Assembly: GCF_001020985.1 (NCBI RefSeq)
Contig: NZ_CP011542.1
Span: forward strand, 806,001 to 870,000
Length of the DNA: 64,000 nucleotides
DNA from: Corynebacterium mustelae
Lineage (GTDB): Bacteria; Actinomycetota; Actinomycetes; Mycobacteriales; Mycobacteriaceae
Direction: 5' to 3'
The notes under the pieces are model-generated. The model was not told the DNA's origin. It was given only the letters and a program-made list of their open reading frames with translations, and did no database searches. Below are positions 38,701 to 47,574 of the stretch, piece after piece (positions within the stretch are counted from its first letter, which is position 1; each line of letters begins with the position of its first letter). Position numbers and translations under genes: made by a program.

Positions 38701-39129
38701 TTGGAGAAAACCGACGATGGTGGTTATCACATTGTCGATTTCAAATCAGGGATCAATCGGCCTACTAAAGACGAAACCCAAAACCACGTTCAGCTCATGG
38801 CGTATCAATTAGCGTTGCGGCATGGGCAATTAACCGACACAGACGCTGCCATCGTCTCAGGTTCGGGCATCAAGGTGGACGGGGCGAGCTTGGTCTATCC
38901 GGAAAAACCAGGCAAAACTATCGCTACGGTAACCCAGGCGTCGAAAAGCGACGCAGAATTGGCAGAGTTTGCTGCCGCGTTACCGCCGCTTGTCGAGGAA
39001 CTTTCCGGCCCAGTATTGCGTGCCACCACCAATCGGCACTGCCGAAGCTGCCAATTATCAGTGCTGTGCCCAGCACGTGATACCGGACAGTGGCTGACCC
39101 ACCCGACAACAGGGACCACCGAAACCTAA
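35782..39129 (+). CDS. adnA: AdnA, helicase-nuclease subunit of the AdnAB recombination machine
   Basis: 1115 aa. An N-terminal UvrD-like motor domain and a C-terminal RecB-type nuclease. The Walker A region reads IGSAGTGVSSLLL with Val in place of the catalytic Lys, and Walker B reads IIVDDAQ; the motor is therefore predicted inactive, in line with the non-essential AdnA ATPase described in mycobacteria. Helicase motifs such as GDPEQSVYRFRGARP remain. The nuclease has GRIDRLEK, HIVDFKSG and QLMAYQLAL. Cys in LECPLR and HCRSCQLSVLCP fit the AddB-like iron-sulfur clamp. AdnAB resects double-strand breaks. adnB follows 80 bp later. Confidence 0.94.
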   Translation: MDKTQAYDHTRVEGTDLEEIALPIGAVRVQLVRPESHNPQREWDNPLFSEQQGVWRLIGSAGTGVSSLLLDTIAHRIASGERPENILVIAASKQAASRLRRGIVARVAGDSYRSASTMVRSIHSLAFALLRSSKKENLRLITGAEQDAVIRELLAGHIEMRMPRWPEQCREAIGMVGFARGLRDFLLRAVERGLSPEDLEELGHSYDRPMWSAAGEFLREYEQIMALGGTHSLSASELVSMVLETELPDTNFTTIIVDDAQHLDPKSAELVAQLIQRASFAVIAGDPEQSVYRFRGARPTFLTDYPVDNELKLHIPHRIVAQPGAAGVEYRELESVGQQQEVVADIIRRAHLIDGVAWKDIAVVVRSVGMIASIRRGLLAAGVPVHIDPTDIVLSQQHIVAALLLAVRAVREKITPSELEELVLGPIGGADAVTLRRLFRALRKVELRYHRASSETADMPSRPMMRRAIDILADIVLDAEPDPDFLADVTAELTQRELDILSRIRTVLAAGRQPGSVEEILWNIWSATNLDRHLLAVSLRGGAAGSQADRDLDSVMALFDAAGDWVERRPTASIDSFIAHIREQELPTGVRDRRLATPEAVSIVTAHATSGQQWDTVVVCGVQEGQWPSLGETGTLFGQEELVDLIDDGIEPGTPISRAAERLAEERRLFHMATSRATRALFITAVDAPDAEEALEPSRFVREFAEYNAAVAEHDNHAGQALTADTNETITSQPADETTAKAPNLVEATRPHQGDLFELLDAVDTETTPDAGKAVGLAEPVDSYTTRLLSVPAIVAELRRALINPQVNQRAKDQAARQLARLADAGIPGADPTQWWGIADSSETTKLTVKRLSPSRIEAGLECPLRATLHQVLTDEETPIALLRGTLLHAFAEAIATGADVDAAREAIITAFDSIVKAPQWLKEHEIHVWKDALDRTALWLQTTRAVFEQVGVEIAANVQLPNGVQLVGRIDRLEKTDDGGYHIVDFKSGINRPTKDETQNHVQLMAYQLALRHGQLTDTDAAIVSGSGIKVDGASLVYPEKPGKTIATVTQASKSDAELAEFAAALPPLVEELSGPVLRATTNRHCRSCQLSVLCPARDTGQWLTHPTTGTTET

Positions 39130-39209
39130 AAACAAAACCAAACCGATCAGGCAAAAAACCTGCGAAAACCAGACACCAAAACCAAACACAACCGTGAGGA
39201 GCACAATCC

Positions 39210-42200
39210 ATGGCAACAGATACGCCAGCCGGTGCACACAACGCTGCGCAGTCAACCACGCTGTCTGGTGGTATGCCACAGCAAACTGACACGGTTGACC
39301 CGATCGCGTTATCGGGGCTGTTAGGGCAGAAATTTCCGCCCACCCCACAGCAAGCTGACGTTATCGAATCCGAATTAGGGCCATTGTTGGTGGTGGCTGG
39401 TGCCGGTGCTGGAAAAACCGAAACAATGGCGGCCCGGGTGGTGTGGTTGGTGGCCAATGGTCTTATTGAACCGGAGCGGGTACTAGGCTTGACTTTCACC
39501 AGAAAGGCAGCCCAACAGCTGTCAAAACGTATCCGCACTCGGTTGGAACAATTGGCAGGTATCCCGGATATCGGTGTGCTGGACCCCAGCGGAAAATTGG
39601 TTCGCAGTTTGACAGCCATTGCACCTACGGTTTCCACCTATGACGCCTTTGCTGGCAAACTCATCGGTGAATTTGGGCTCATGCTGCCAGTAGAACCAAG
39701 CTCCAGGGTCATTACTAACTCAGAGCTGTTTAGGATCGCATATTCCATTGTCGAAACCTACGGCGGAGTGTTGACCACCAGCAATAAGCCCGCCACCGTT
39801 GTAGAAACCCTACTGGCGCTGGTATCCGAGCTCGATAGCCACATGGTCAGTGCTAAGGATGTGTGGGAAGAAACCACACCGTTTGTGGAGCTTTTCGATA
39901 CATTACCTAAAGGCCCCAGGCAGCGGGATGCGCTCAACCAAACCATGCAGAAATGGAAGGACACCCAACAAACCAGGTTGGAATATTTACCACTGGCTCA
40001 GGCGTTAAAAGACCATTTGTTAGAAAAAAATCTCACCACCTTCGGTGAACAAATGTCGTTGGCCGCCAGGCTTGCCCAAAAAGCCCCCGAAGTGGGGAAA
40101 ACGCTGCGTAATCGGTTCCAGGTCGTATTGTTAGACGAATATCAGGATACCAGCCATGCGCAGCGGGTGTTGCTTAGCACTTTATTCGCTGGCAGCGCGG
40201 TTACAGCAGTGGGGGATCCTATGCAGTCTATTTACGGGTGGCGCGGCGCAACCGCAGCTAACCTGGAACGATTCGTCACTGACTTCGCGGCTGATGGGGC
40301 GGTAGCGCCTAAAAAAGAATTAACGATGAGCTTTCGTAACCCACCCCGGGTTTTGGCCTTAGCAAACGCAGTATCAGCCACCGTTTTAGGGCCAGCAACC
40401 GACCCACGCCGCCCGGTGCAACCCCTAGAATCATTGCCGGACGTTCCCGCCGGTGATGTAGCTTTAGGGTTTTTTGCTACCGGCGAAGCCGAGCGAGAAT
40501 TCATTGCGGATCAATTGGCTACCGAATACCACGATACGAGCACTGATGAACCATTCACCGCAGCGGTTTTGGTGCGCAAACGTGCACATATGGCGGCAAT
40601 GGCCCTGGAACTTCACAAGCGGGGTGTACCAGTAGAAATCGTGGGTTTGGGTGGGTTGCTTGACATACCTGAGGTTGCCGATATGGTTGCCATTGCCACC
40701 ATGCTTATTCGGCCTACAGATTCCCAGGCGGCGTTACGCATTCTGGCGGGACCGATGGTGGGGCTCGGGGTTGCCGATATTACTGCGTTGGCCAAGCGTG
40801 CCGCGAACTTGGCGGGTCGCAGTAAAGCTGAAACGGTTGACACCGAAGTCATTGCCGACCCTATGGAAAAGCTAACTGCGATTATCAATCAAACAGTGCC
40901 AGCGGAACCCGAAACCGTCGTGGGCCTAACCGACGCAATCGCGGATTTAGGGGAGCCGGAATCCTACAGCGCAGAAGGCTACCGAAGGCTCATGCGGTTA
41001 AGTGGTCAATTACGTGCCCTTAGGCAAACAGTTGCAGCAGGTCAAAGTCTGCCGGATATTTTCGCCGACATTGAACGTGTGATGGGGATACGTACGGAAG
41101 TATTAAGCCGCGAAAACCCTCACACCGATGGGGCTGCGGGCACAGTGCACTTGGATAAGCTGCATAGCGAAGTGGCAAGTTTCGCCACCGTGGCGGATGC
41201 TACGTTGCAGCAGCTTTTAGATTATTTCACCATTGCTCGCAGCCAAGATAATGGACTTACGCCGGGGGAAGTGGTGGTGCGCAGCGATCGGGTGCAAATT
41301 TTAACTGCACACAAAGCAAAGGGGCTGGAGTGGAAAACCGTTTGCGTTTTGCATGCTGATAACCGCACGTATGCAGCTAGGGTGTCCACCTGGCTTACCA
41401 ATGTTGCTGCTGTGCCCTCCACGCTGCGTGGCGATGTTGCGGAAGACGGTGACCAGGTGGGCTCACCGGTGTTTGATACCGTAAGCCCAGAGAATCGAAG
41501 CGAATTTGAAAAAGCAGGCAAAGAGCATATCGATGCTTTTAAACAAGGCGCTGCGGAGGAAAACACCCGGCTGTTTTACGTGGCGATCACCCGCGCTGAA
41601 CAGCGACTATTTGTTACCGCTTCCCAGCAACTTGACCCCGAAAGCACGACACAATCCGAGCCCTACGAAAACTTCCTTTTGCTCAAAGAACACGCGCCAG
41701 ATTGCGTGGTGGAATGGTTCGATGGGGAAGCTAACCCCACGCATGACTCCACTAGACCACGTGAGGGATTATTCCCTCGACCTGCGCATGATGTCGCTAC
41801 CTCCTCAGCTCTCATGGCGGCCGCCGCCCGGGTGCGAAAAGCCCGTGAATCGGAAATTCCGTTCAACGACGATAAAGATATTTTTGCGTTGTGGGAAAAA
41901 GACGTTTCAGCGCTTATCGACGAACACGAGCGCATGAAAGCTCGCGTAGTTTCAGTCGAATTGGCGCGGGAATTAACCGCAACCGATGTGGTCGCGTTAA
42001 AGCAAAACCCGGAACAATTTGCCAAAAGACAACGTCGTCCAGTGCCGTTTAAGCCGAATCAATACGCTAAACGCGGAACCGAATTTCACATGTGGCTGGA
42101 GGAACGCTTCGGTGGCGCGGCGCTGTTAGATCAGTCGGAGTTACCTGGCATGGATGAAGAAATCAGTCCGGTGCAATTGCAGGAACTCAAAGATGCGTTT

Positions 42201-42551
42201 GTTTCCGGGCAGTTCGCCGATCGGACGCCGATGTTTGTGGAACAACCCTTTGAGGTAGCCATCGATGGAATTGTCATTCGCGGTCGGATGGACGCGATCT
42301 TTAAAGACCCAGATGGCTGGCATATTGTGGACTGGAAAACCGGCCGACCGCCAACTAAAGCGGACATGCGGTTTCTTTCGATGCAATTGGCGGTGTACCG
42401 GTTAGCCTGGGCGCAGTTGCAGGGGATCGCCCCACAAGATATTCGGGCGTCATTTTATTACGTACGTGATGACGAACTTGTAAGCGCTGCAGGCTTACCT
42501 TCTGAAGCTGAGTTAGGAGAGGTGTTTGCCCAAGCGGTAGAAATGGACTAA
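39210..42551 (+). CDS. adnB: AdnB, motor subunit of AdnAB helicase-nuclease
   Basis: 1113 aa. Intact motor: Walker A AGAGAGKTET (about residue 69), TFTRKAA, Walker B LLDEYQDTS, motif III GDPMQSIYGWRGA, IV SFRNP, and ILTAHKAKGLEW. The C-terminal RecB-like nuclease shows GRMDAIFKD, HIVDWKTGRPP and QLAVYRLAW. It is the translocating subunit that pulls DNA through the AdnAB dimer during end resection. GAGGAG lies about 9 bases before the ATG. The 80-bp gap from adnA is A-rich with a small hairpin. Confidence 0.96.
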   Translation: MATDTPAGAHNAAQSTTLSGGMPQQTDTVDPIALSGLLGQKFPPTPQQADVIESELGPLLVVAGAGAGKTETMAARVVWLVANGLIEPERVLGLTFTRKAAQQLSKRIRTRLEQLAGIPDIGVLDPSGKLVRSLTAIAPTVSTYDAFAGKLIGEFGLMLPVEPSSRVITNSELFRIAYSIVETYGGVLTTSNKPATVVETLLALVSELDSHMVSAKDVWEETTPFVELFDTLPKGPRQRDALNQTMQKWKDTQQTRLEYLPLAQALKDHLLEKNLTTFGEQMSLAARLAQKAPEVGKTLRNRFQVVLLDEYQDTSHAQRVLLSTLFAGSAVTAVGDPMQSIYGWRGATAANLERFVTDFAADGAVAPKKELTMSFRNPPRVLALANAVSATVLGPATDPRRPVQPLESLPDVPAGDVALGFFATGEAEREFIADQLATEYHDTSTDEPFTAAVLVRKRAHMAAMALELHKRGVPVEIVGLGGLLDIPEVADMVAIATMLIRPTDSQAALRILAGPMVGLGVADITALAKRAANLAGRSKAETVDTEVIADPMEKLTAIINQTVPAEPETVVGLTDAIADLGEPESYSAEGYRRLMRLSGQLRALRQTVAAGQSLPDIFADIERVMGIRTEVLSRENPHTDGAAGTVHLDKLHSEVASFATVADATLQQLLDYFTIARSQDNGLTPGEVVVRSDRVQILTAHKAKGLEWKTVCVLHADNRTYAARVSTWLTNVAAVPSTLRGDVAEDGDQVGSPVFDTVSPENRSEFEKAGKEHIDAFKQGAAEENTRLFYVAITRAEQRLFVTASQQLDPESTTQSEPYENFLLLKEHAPDCVVEWFDGEANPTHDSTRPREGLFPRPAHDVATSSALMAAAARVRKARESEIPFNDDKDIFALWEKDVSALIDEHERMKARVVSVELARELTATDVVALKQNPEQFAKRQRRPVPFKPNQYAKRGTEFHMWLEERFGGAALLDQSELPGMDEEISPVQLQELKDAFVSGQFADRTPMFVEQPFEVAIDGIVIRGRMDAIFKDPDGWHIVDWKTGRPPTKADMRFLSMQLAVYRLAWAQLQGIAPQDIRASFYYVRDDELVSAAGLPSEAELGEVFAQAVEMD

Positions 42552-42650
42552 TAGTGGTAACCTTGGGTTTCTTGAGCACCGTGTTGGGATGGATATCAAC
42601 GTAGGTTATGTTTTGGGCCAAAAATTTTAGTTTTTCAGGAGCGAAGTCAA

Positions 42651-43727
42651 ATGCCGAATAGGTTTGCCGATCGGTTTCGTGCGGAAACGCAAGCGCCGGA
42701 AACCCCAGAGCATGCGCTGCTGAATGTTATCAGCATCCCGGCAAAAATGCAGGTCAGTCCGCTTCGGCTGATTGCTAGGCGGTTCGTCATAGCCATTATC
42801 CTCATAACCATCGTCGCGGTTGTGGCGTACATAGAAAAAGATGGTTATTCCGAAGATTTAACGTTTATTGATGCGTTGTACTATTCGGCGGTTACGTTGT
42901 CCACCACGGGTTACGGTGATATAACCCCGGTTACCCAGTCAGCTCGATTGATTAATATTTTTGTGGTTACGCCGCTGCGTCTTGCGTTCCTGATACTTTT
43001 GGTCGGCACCACCTTATCGGTGCTTACCGAGGAATCGAGACGTACCTGGCAGATTCAACGTTGGAGGAAAAAATTGCGCAACCACACCATCGTCATTGGT
43101 TACGGCACCAAGGGGCGTTCCGCCGTTTCTGCACTACTGGCAGACGGGACGTCCCCCAAAGACATCGTGGTGATTGATACCGACCAATCGGCGCTGGAAT
43201 TAGCAGCCAATGCGGGTTTGGTGACGGTTGTTGGTTCCGCCACCCGCTCGGAGGTGTTGCGTCTGGCGGGGGTGGGTAAAGCTAAAGCCATCGTGGTGGC
43301 ACCGAGTACAGATGATACTGCTGTGTTGGTGACATTGTCGGTGCGAGAATTGGCCCCAAGCGCCTGGATTGTCGCCAGCGTGCGGGAGAGCGAAAACCAG
43401 CATCTACTAGAACAATCAGGGGCAGATTCCGTCGTGATTTCTTCGGAAACAGCTGGCCGGATGTTGGGCTTAGCCACCGTCACCCCATCTGTTGTGGAAA
43501 TGATGGAGGATCTGCTATCGCCAGACGAAGGTTTCTCCGTTGCTGAGCGGCCAGTTGCGGAAGATGAAGTGGGCGCAAACCCGCGTCACCTCGCGGATAT
43601 TGTCTTGGGAGTGGTGCGTTCCGGCGAGTTATACCGAATCGATTCCTTGGAAGCGGAAACTGTGGAACCCGGTGACCGGTTGTTGTATGTTCGACGGGTC
43701 TTTAGCAACGATGTGAAGGACCAGTGA
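42651..43727 (+). CDS. two-helix potassium channel with RCK/TrkA-N domain
   Basis: 358 aa. Membrane helix 1 (about residues 43-62), pore loop with selectivity filter TTGYGD, membrane helix 2 (about 98-125), then an RCK domain with Rossmann start VIGYGTKGRSAV and the acidic VVIDTD, and a TrkA-C-like end. A ligand-gated K+ channel of the inner membrane, as at the Rv3200c position. AGGAG is 9 bases before the ATG. It overlaps nudC by 4 bp (GTGA). Confidence 0.93.
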   Translation: MPNRFADRFRAETQAPETPEHALLNVISIPAKMQVSPLRLIARRFVIAIILITIVAVVAYIEKDGYSEDLTFIDALYYSAVTLSTTGYGDITPVTQSARLINIFVVTPLRLAFLILLVGTTLSVLTEESRRTWQIQRWRKKLRNHTIVIGYGTKGRSAVSALLADGTSPKDIVVIDTDQSALELAANAGLVTVVGSATRSEVLRLAGVGKAKAIVVAPSTDDTAVLVTLSVRELAPSAWIVASVRESENQHLLEQSGADSVVISSETAGRMLGLATVTPSVVEMMEDLLSPDEGFSVAERPVAEDEVGANPRHLADIVLGVVRSGELYRIDSLEAETVEPGDRLLYVRRVFSNDVKDQ

Positions 43728-44467
43728 GCGCGCTAGTTTTTGATTCCCACGGCCGCACGCTTGTCGACGTCACCGGGGCGCCGTTGCAGGTCACCGAAAT
43801 CGCGGGGGTTCCGGCTTTCCCATTAGACACCCCAGATGGGGAACCTCTCGTGGTGCAGCGGGTCGCCAACCTTGACCAATGCGCACCGGAAGGCGTCGAC
43901 AAGCGAATTTCTCGCACCAATGATTCCCTGGCTATCTATGCCTTGGCGGTTTTACACCACCGGGAATCGTGCCGGTTTGATCCGCTCACCGGCGCGCCGC
44001 TGGATTTTTCCGACCATCTTATCGGAACCGTAAACCGAGGAGACAAGCACCTCAAGGCGGTATTTCCCCGGATAGATCCGGCTGTGATCGGCATAATTTC
44101 GCTACGTGATTCCGATCGTATCCTGGTGGCGCAAAACGCGGCGCGCCCCGGTTACTATTCACTGATCGCGGGCTATGTAGGGTTGGGGGAGACCTTTGAA
44201 GAAACCATGACCCGGGAAGCCTGGGAGGAAACTGGCCGTCGAATTTCAGAAATCCGGTATCTCCGCAGTCAACCCTGGCCGTATTCTGGTTCCATCATGG
44301 TGGGGTTTTCCGCCACTACTACTGATGAATTCCCCGTCGGCGAATTAGATGGCGAATTGACGGATATTCGATGGGTATCTAAAACCGACGTGCTTTCTGG
44401 TGCCATAGCTCTACCTGGTGCAGGGTCTTTGGCACGATCATTAATTATGGAATGGGTGCATTCGTGA
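43724..44467 (+). CDS. nudC: NAD+ diphosphatase NudC-like Nudix hydrolase
   Basis: 247 aa. Nudix box GYVGLGETFEETMTREAWEETG-type (residues about 146-168; catalytic Glu in REAWEETG) followed by the NADH-pyrophosphatase motif SQPWPYSGSIMVGF. It hydrolyses NAD(H) and may remove NAD caps from RNA. The zinc ribbon that usually precedes the Nudix domain is degenerate: only one Cys (HHRESCRFDPLTG) is left where two CxxC pairs are expected. Overlaps with both the K-channel gene and uvrD2 indicate one operon. Confidence 0.92.
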   Translation: MSALVFDSHGRTLVDVTGAPLQVTEIAGVPAFPLDTPDGEPLVVQRVANLDQCAPEGVDKRISRTNDSLAIYALAVLHHRESCRFDPLTGAPLDFSDHLIGTVNRGDKHLKAVFPRIDPAVIGIISLRDSDRILVAQNAARPGYYSLIAGYVGLGETFEETMTREAWEETGRRISEIRYLRSQPWPYSGSIMVGFSATTTDEFPVGELDGELTDIRWVSKTDVLSGAIALPGAGSLARSLIMEWVHS

Positions 44468-46521
44468 TAAACCTAGACGATCTTGATTCCGATCAACGCC
44501 AAGCCGCCACCGCGCCACGCGGGCCAGTGGCGATTCTCGCGGGCGCCGGCACCGGTAAAACCCGCACCATCACCTACCGAATCGCGCATCTTATCGACCA
44601 AGGTTTCGTCAGCCCCAACCGAGTCATGGCGGTGACCTTCACCAAACGCGCCGCAGGTGAAATGGCACACCGACTGCGCCTGATGGGGATCGGCGGCGTG
44701 CAAGCCCGCACGTTTCACGCTGCGGCGATGCGGCAACTGAGCTACTTCTGGCCGCAAGTAGCAGGAAACCTGCGGTGGCGGCTGTTGGATAATAAATTCC
44801 CACTAGTGGGGCGAGCCACCCGGGCAGCCGGAGTGGATTCCTCGGTGGAGAATGTCCGAGATATCTTAAGCGAAGTCGAATGGGCGAAATCGCGACTCAT
44901 AACCCCAGAACAGTACGTGAAAGAAGTGGGCACTCGCCGCACCCCCTGCCCACCAGAAACCATCGCCAAGATTTATAACCGATACGAGGAATCGAAGGTC
45001 GCACCTGAGGGAATGCTTCTTGATTTCGATGATCTATTGCTTCATGTGGCTGGCGCCATCGAAAATTCCACCGCAATCGCTGAGGAATTCCGGCAGCAAT
45101 ACCGCACCTTCGTCGTCGACGAATACCAAGATGTTACTCCGCTGCAGCAGCGAGTTCTTGAGGCTTGGTTGGGAGAACGCGACGACGTGACCGTAGTTGG
45201 CGATGCCAACCAAACAATCTACTCGTTTACCGGTGCAAGCCCGGACTATCTATTAAATTTCTCGCGGACCTACCCTAATTCCACCGTGGTAAAACTACAA
45301 CGCGACTACCGTTCCACCCCGGAGATCACCACGCTTGCCAATACGGTCATCAGTAAAGCCGCCGGCCGGGCGGCCGGCACACGGCTGGAATTGGTTGGTA
45401 TGCGCCCGGCTGGCCCGAATCCACAATTTCACGCGTATGATGACGAACCAGCTGAGGCTCGGGGAGTGGTTGCAGAAATCAAGAAGCTATTAAATAGCGG
45501 TGTGCCTGCATCGGAAATAGCGGTCTTATACCGGATAAACGCACAATCCGCTACCTTCGAACAGGCGCTTTCCGAAGCCGGAATCGTCTACCAGGTGCGC
45601 GGCGGTGAAGAATTCTTCAAACGCCCAGAAATTCGCCAAGCCATCAGCCAATTGGTTCGGGTAAGTAATCGGGACGATGTGCCAGAAGATGCAATCGGCG
45701 CAAAGATACACAACCTAGTTAGAGCCGTGTTGGTGCCCATGGGGCTTAGCGCCGAGGAACCCGCAGGAACCCAAGCCCGCGAACGGTGGCAAAGCCTCAA
45801 TGCTTTAGTTGAACTTAGCCATGAATTAGGGCAAGCCACCCCCGACCTTGACATTCACGGGTTATTAGCCCAATTGCAGCAACGGGCGGAGGCGAAGCAC
45901 CCACCCACGATGCAAGGAGTTACCTTAGCATCGCTGCACGCCGCGAAAGGTTTGGAATGGGATGCGGTTTTCCTGGTTGGACTAACCGACGGAACCCTGC
46001 CTATCAGTCACGCTGTGAAATCCGGCGACGAAGCAATCGAAGAAGAACGGCGATTGTTCTATGTGGGAGTGACCCGAGCCCGGGAATACCTGTACCACTC
46101 ATGGGCGGCCGCACGCCAGGAAGGTGGGCGTGCCAGCCGAAAACGCACCAGATTTTTAGATGACATCGTGTATGATTCGGCAAGCAACAACACGCCCACC
46201 ACCCGAAAGAAACGCGCGACGCGCTGTAAAGTATGCGGCCAGCCGTTGACCGATCCGCAACAAAAAGTCCTCGGTAGGTGCCTCGATTGCCCATCAACCG
46301 CCGATGCTCAAGTGTTTGAGACTCTCCGCACCTGGCGGGCAGGGGTTGCTAAAGATAACAATGTTCCCGCATACATCATCTTCACAGACGCCACCTTGAT
46401 GGCCATAGCTGAAAACCTCCCCACCACCGAAGCAGAACTACTTGCCATCCCCGGTGTCGGTGAGGTTAAACTCGAACGCTATGGTGAAGACCTGCTAGCG
46501 ACACTTGCCAGGTTTCAGTAA
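44464..46521 (+). CDS. uvrD2: ATP-dependent DNA helicase UvrD2
   Basis: About 685 aa, 3'-5' superfamily 1 helicase. Motif I AGAGTGKTRTIT, Ia TFTKRAAGEM, II VVDEYQD, III GDANQTIYSFTGA, IV QRDYRSTPEI, V/VI ASLHAAKGLEWD and VGVTRARE. A linker with two Cys pairs (CKVCGQP; CLDCP) leads to a C-terminal HRDC domain (AIPGVGEVKLERYGEDLL), the hallmark of UvrD2. GTG 44464 overlapping the nudC stop as GTGA is preferred over ATG 44452. Confidence 0.95.
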   Translation: MINLDDLDSDQRQAATAPRGPVAILAGAGTGKTRTITYRIAHLIDQGFVSPNRVMAVTFTKRAAGEMAHRLRLMGIGGVQARTFHAAAMRQLSYFWPQVAGNLRWRLLDNKFPLVGRATRAAGVDSSVENVRDILSEVEWAKSRLITPEQYVKEVGTRRTPCPPETIAKIYNRYEESKVAPEGMLLDFDDLLLHVAGAIENSTAIAEEFRQQYRTFVVDEYQDVTPLQQRVLEAWLGERDDVTVVGDANQTIYSFTGASPDYLLNFSRTYPNSTVVKLQRDYRSTPEITTLANTVISKAAGRAAGTRLELVGMRPAGPNPQFHAYDDEPAEARGVVAEIKKLLNSGVPASEIAVLYRINAQSATFEQALSEAGIVYQVRGGEEFFKRPEIRQAISQLVRVSNRDDVPEDAIGAKIHNLVRAVLVPMGLSAEEPAGTQARERWQSLNALVELSHELGQATPDLDIHGLLAQLQQRAEAKHPPTMQGVTLASLHAAKGLEWDAVFLVGLTDGTLPISHAVKSGDEAIEEERRLFYVGVTRAREYLYHSWAAARQEGGRASRKRTRFLDDIVYDSASNNTPTTRKKRATRCKVCGQPLTDPQQKVLGRCLDCPSTADAQVFETLRTWRAGVAKDNNVPAYIIFTDATLMAIAENLPTTEAELLAIPGVGEVKLERYGEDLLATLARFQ

Positions 46522-46604
46522 CTACTCTGCGCTTGTCGACACACCCACCTGTGAGGTTGGGACACCACAGTTTATGCTCAACCACCAAGCCGTGCCGTTT
46601 GTGA

Positions 46605-47540
46605 CTACGCAGCCGACCAGCAGGCAGGGCAAATAGGATGCGAGGCGATTATAAACTCCGATTCGACCTCCTTAAAAGGTGAAACCTCAATAACAGTTCC
46701 GGGCTCAAGGTGCTTATTCACAACCCCAGGTGCTGGATAGCGTGGTTGAAGCAGCGCCCCTAACCGGGCGGCCACTGTATATTCAACAACCGGATTTCGT
46801 CGGGGATTCAGTGGCATCTGTGTTGTCATTGAACGCCACAGTGGATCTACGCTCGCGCGGTAGAGTTCCGCACACTGTAAACAGGGCCCCACCCCATCAA
46901 CGCGAACGGGTCCGATAACGCCAGTCGCATCAACCATCGAAACCGGTATCACATCAGGCCACCTGGCCAGTTGTTGTGCTATACGCCGCTTTGATCCCAA
47001 CTTTCCGGCAGTCACCACCGGAATATCCCACGAAAGTTGTGAGATAAACTTGGAATCAGAATCGCCCTGGCGCGGGCGCCGCACAGTAATGCCCAGCTCA
47101 GTTAGAACCTTGCTGACAGTATGCGCCAACGGGGATGTCCCTAACACCGCTAAGGTGATCTGGCGCGCCGGGATGAGAACACCGTGGTTGAGTAGGTCAT
47201 CTATGAGTTGGTCGGATTGCGGGTAACCCAACCCAGTCATTGCGATTCGTCGGCGTAGTATCGTCAATGAGGTGGGGCGAATGCACGCGCTAAGAATGGG
47301 GCTTAACAGCCGGATGATAGGCGCCCGGGCTTGGAAAATTCCGGCAGTGGTGGCGTCAAGCCCGAATTGCAACGCGGTGCTATCCCTGGTGAGGATATGC
47401 GCCGCTGGGCTTAACATCACTTCTGTTTGAGTGGCCGCTTGCTCTTCGGCCTGTGAGGTAGTGGTTGTGGTTTCTGTCAGTGGTGGCACACTGGCTAACC
47501 GTGCTGTGAGTGAAAAGTGGTTTCTTTCTTCCCCCAACAT
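46605..47540 (-). CDS. orphan ThiF/cyclodehydratase-like protein with Cys pairs
   Basis: About 311 aa. An N-terminal region resembling the winged-helix leader-binding part of TOMM (azol(in)e peptide) cyclodehydratases is followed by a Rossmann/ThiF-like core (LAVLGTSPLAHTVSKVL) without the ATP-site Arg/Asp cluster, then GPCLQCAELYR and a final PICPACW that would bind zinc. No YcaO, dehydrogenase or precursor peptide gene lies nearby. Homologues at this site are common in actinobacteria (Rv3196 region, from memory); function unknown. Start uncertain: ATG 47540 is taken; ATG 47576 would overlap the divergent gene and ATG 47417 is possible. Confidence 0.7.
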   Translation of the reverse strand: MLGEERNHFSLTARLASVPPLTETTTTTSQAEEQAATQTEVMLSPAAHILTRDSTALQFGLDATTAGIFQARAPIIRLLSPILSACIRPTSLTILRRRIAMTGLGYPQSDQLIDDLLNHGVLIPARQITLAVLGTSPLAHTVSKVLTELGITVRRPRQGDSDSKFISQLSWDIPVVTAGKLGSKRRIAQQLARWPDVIPVSMVDATGVIGPVRVDGVGPCLQCAELYRASVDPLWRSMTTQMPLNPRRNPVVEYTVAARLGALLQPRYPAPGVVNKHLEPGTVIEVSPFKEVESEFIIASHPICPACWSAA

Positions 47541-47574
47541 ATATTCATAATGGCACACGCTAAGATGTTTTGTC
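47541..47574. promoter_or_regulatory. compact divergent, probably leaderless, promoters
   Basis: Only 34 bp separate the two start codons, with no ribosome site on either side. TAAGAT (47561-47566) ends 8 bases before the plus-strand ATG. On the minus strand CATTAT lies 6 bases before ATG 47540. Both fit -10 boxes for leaderless mRNAs. Confidence 0.45.

Noticed and set aside
38924..39637. 237-codon minus-strand ORF across the adnA-adnB junction
   Set aside because: Antisense to two certain genes.
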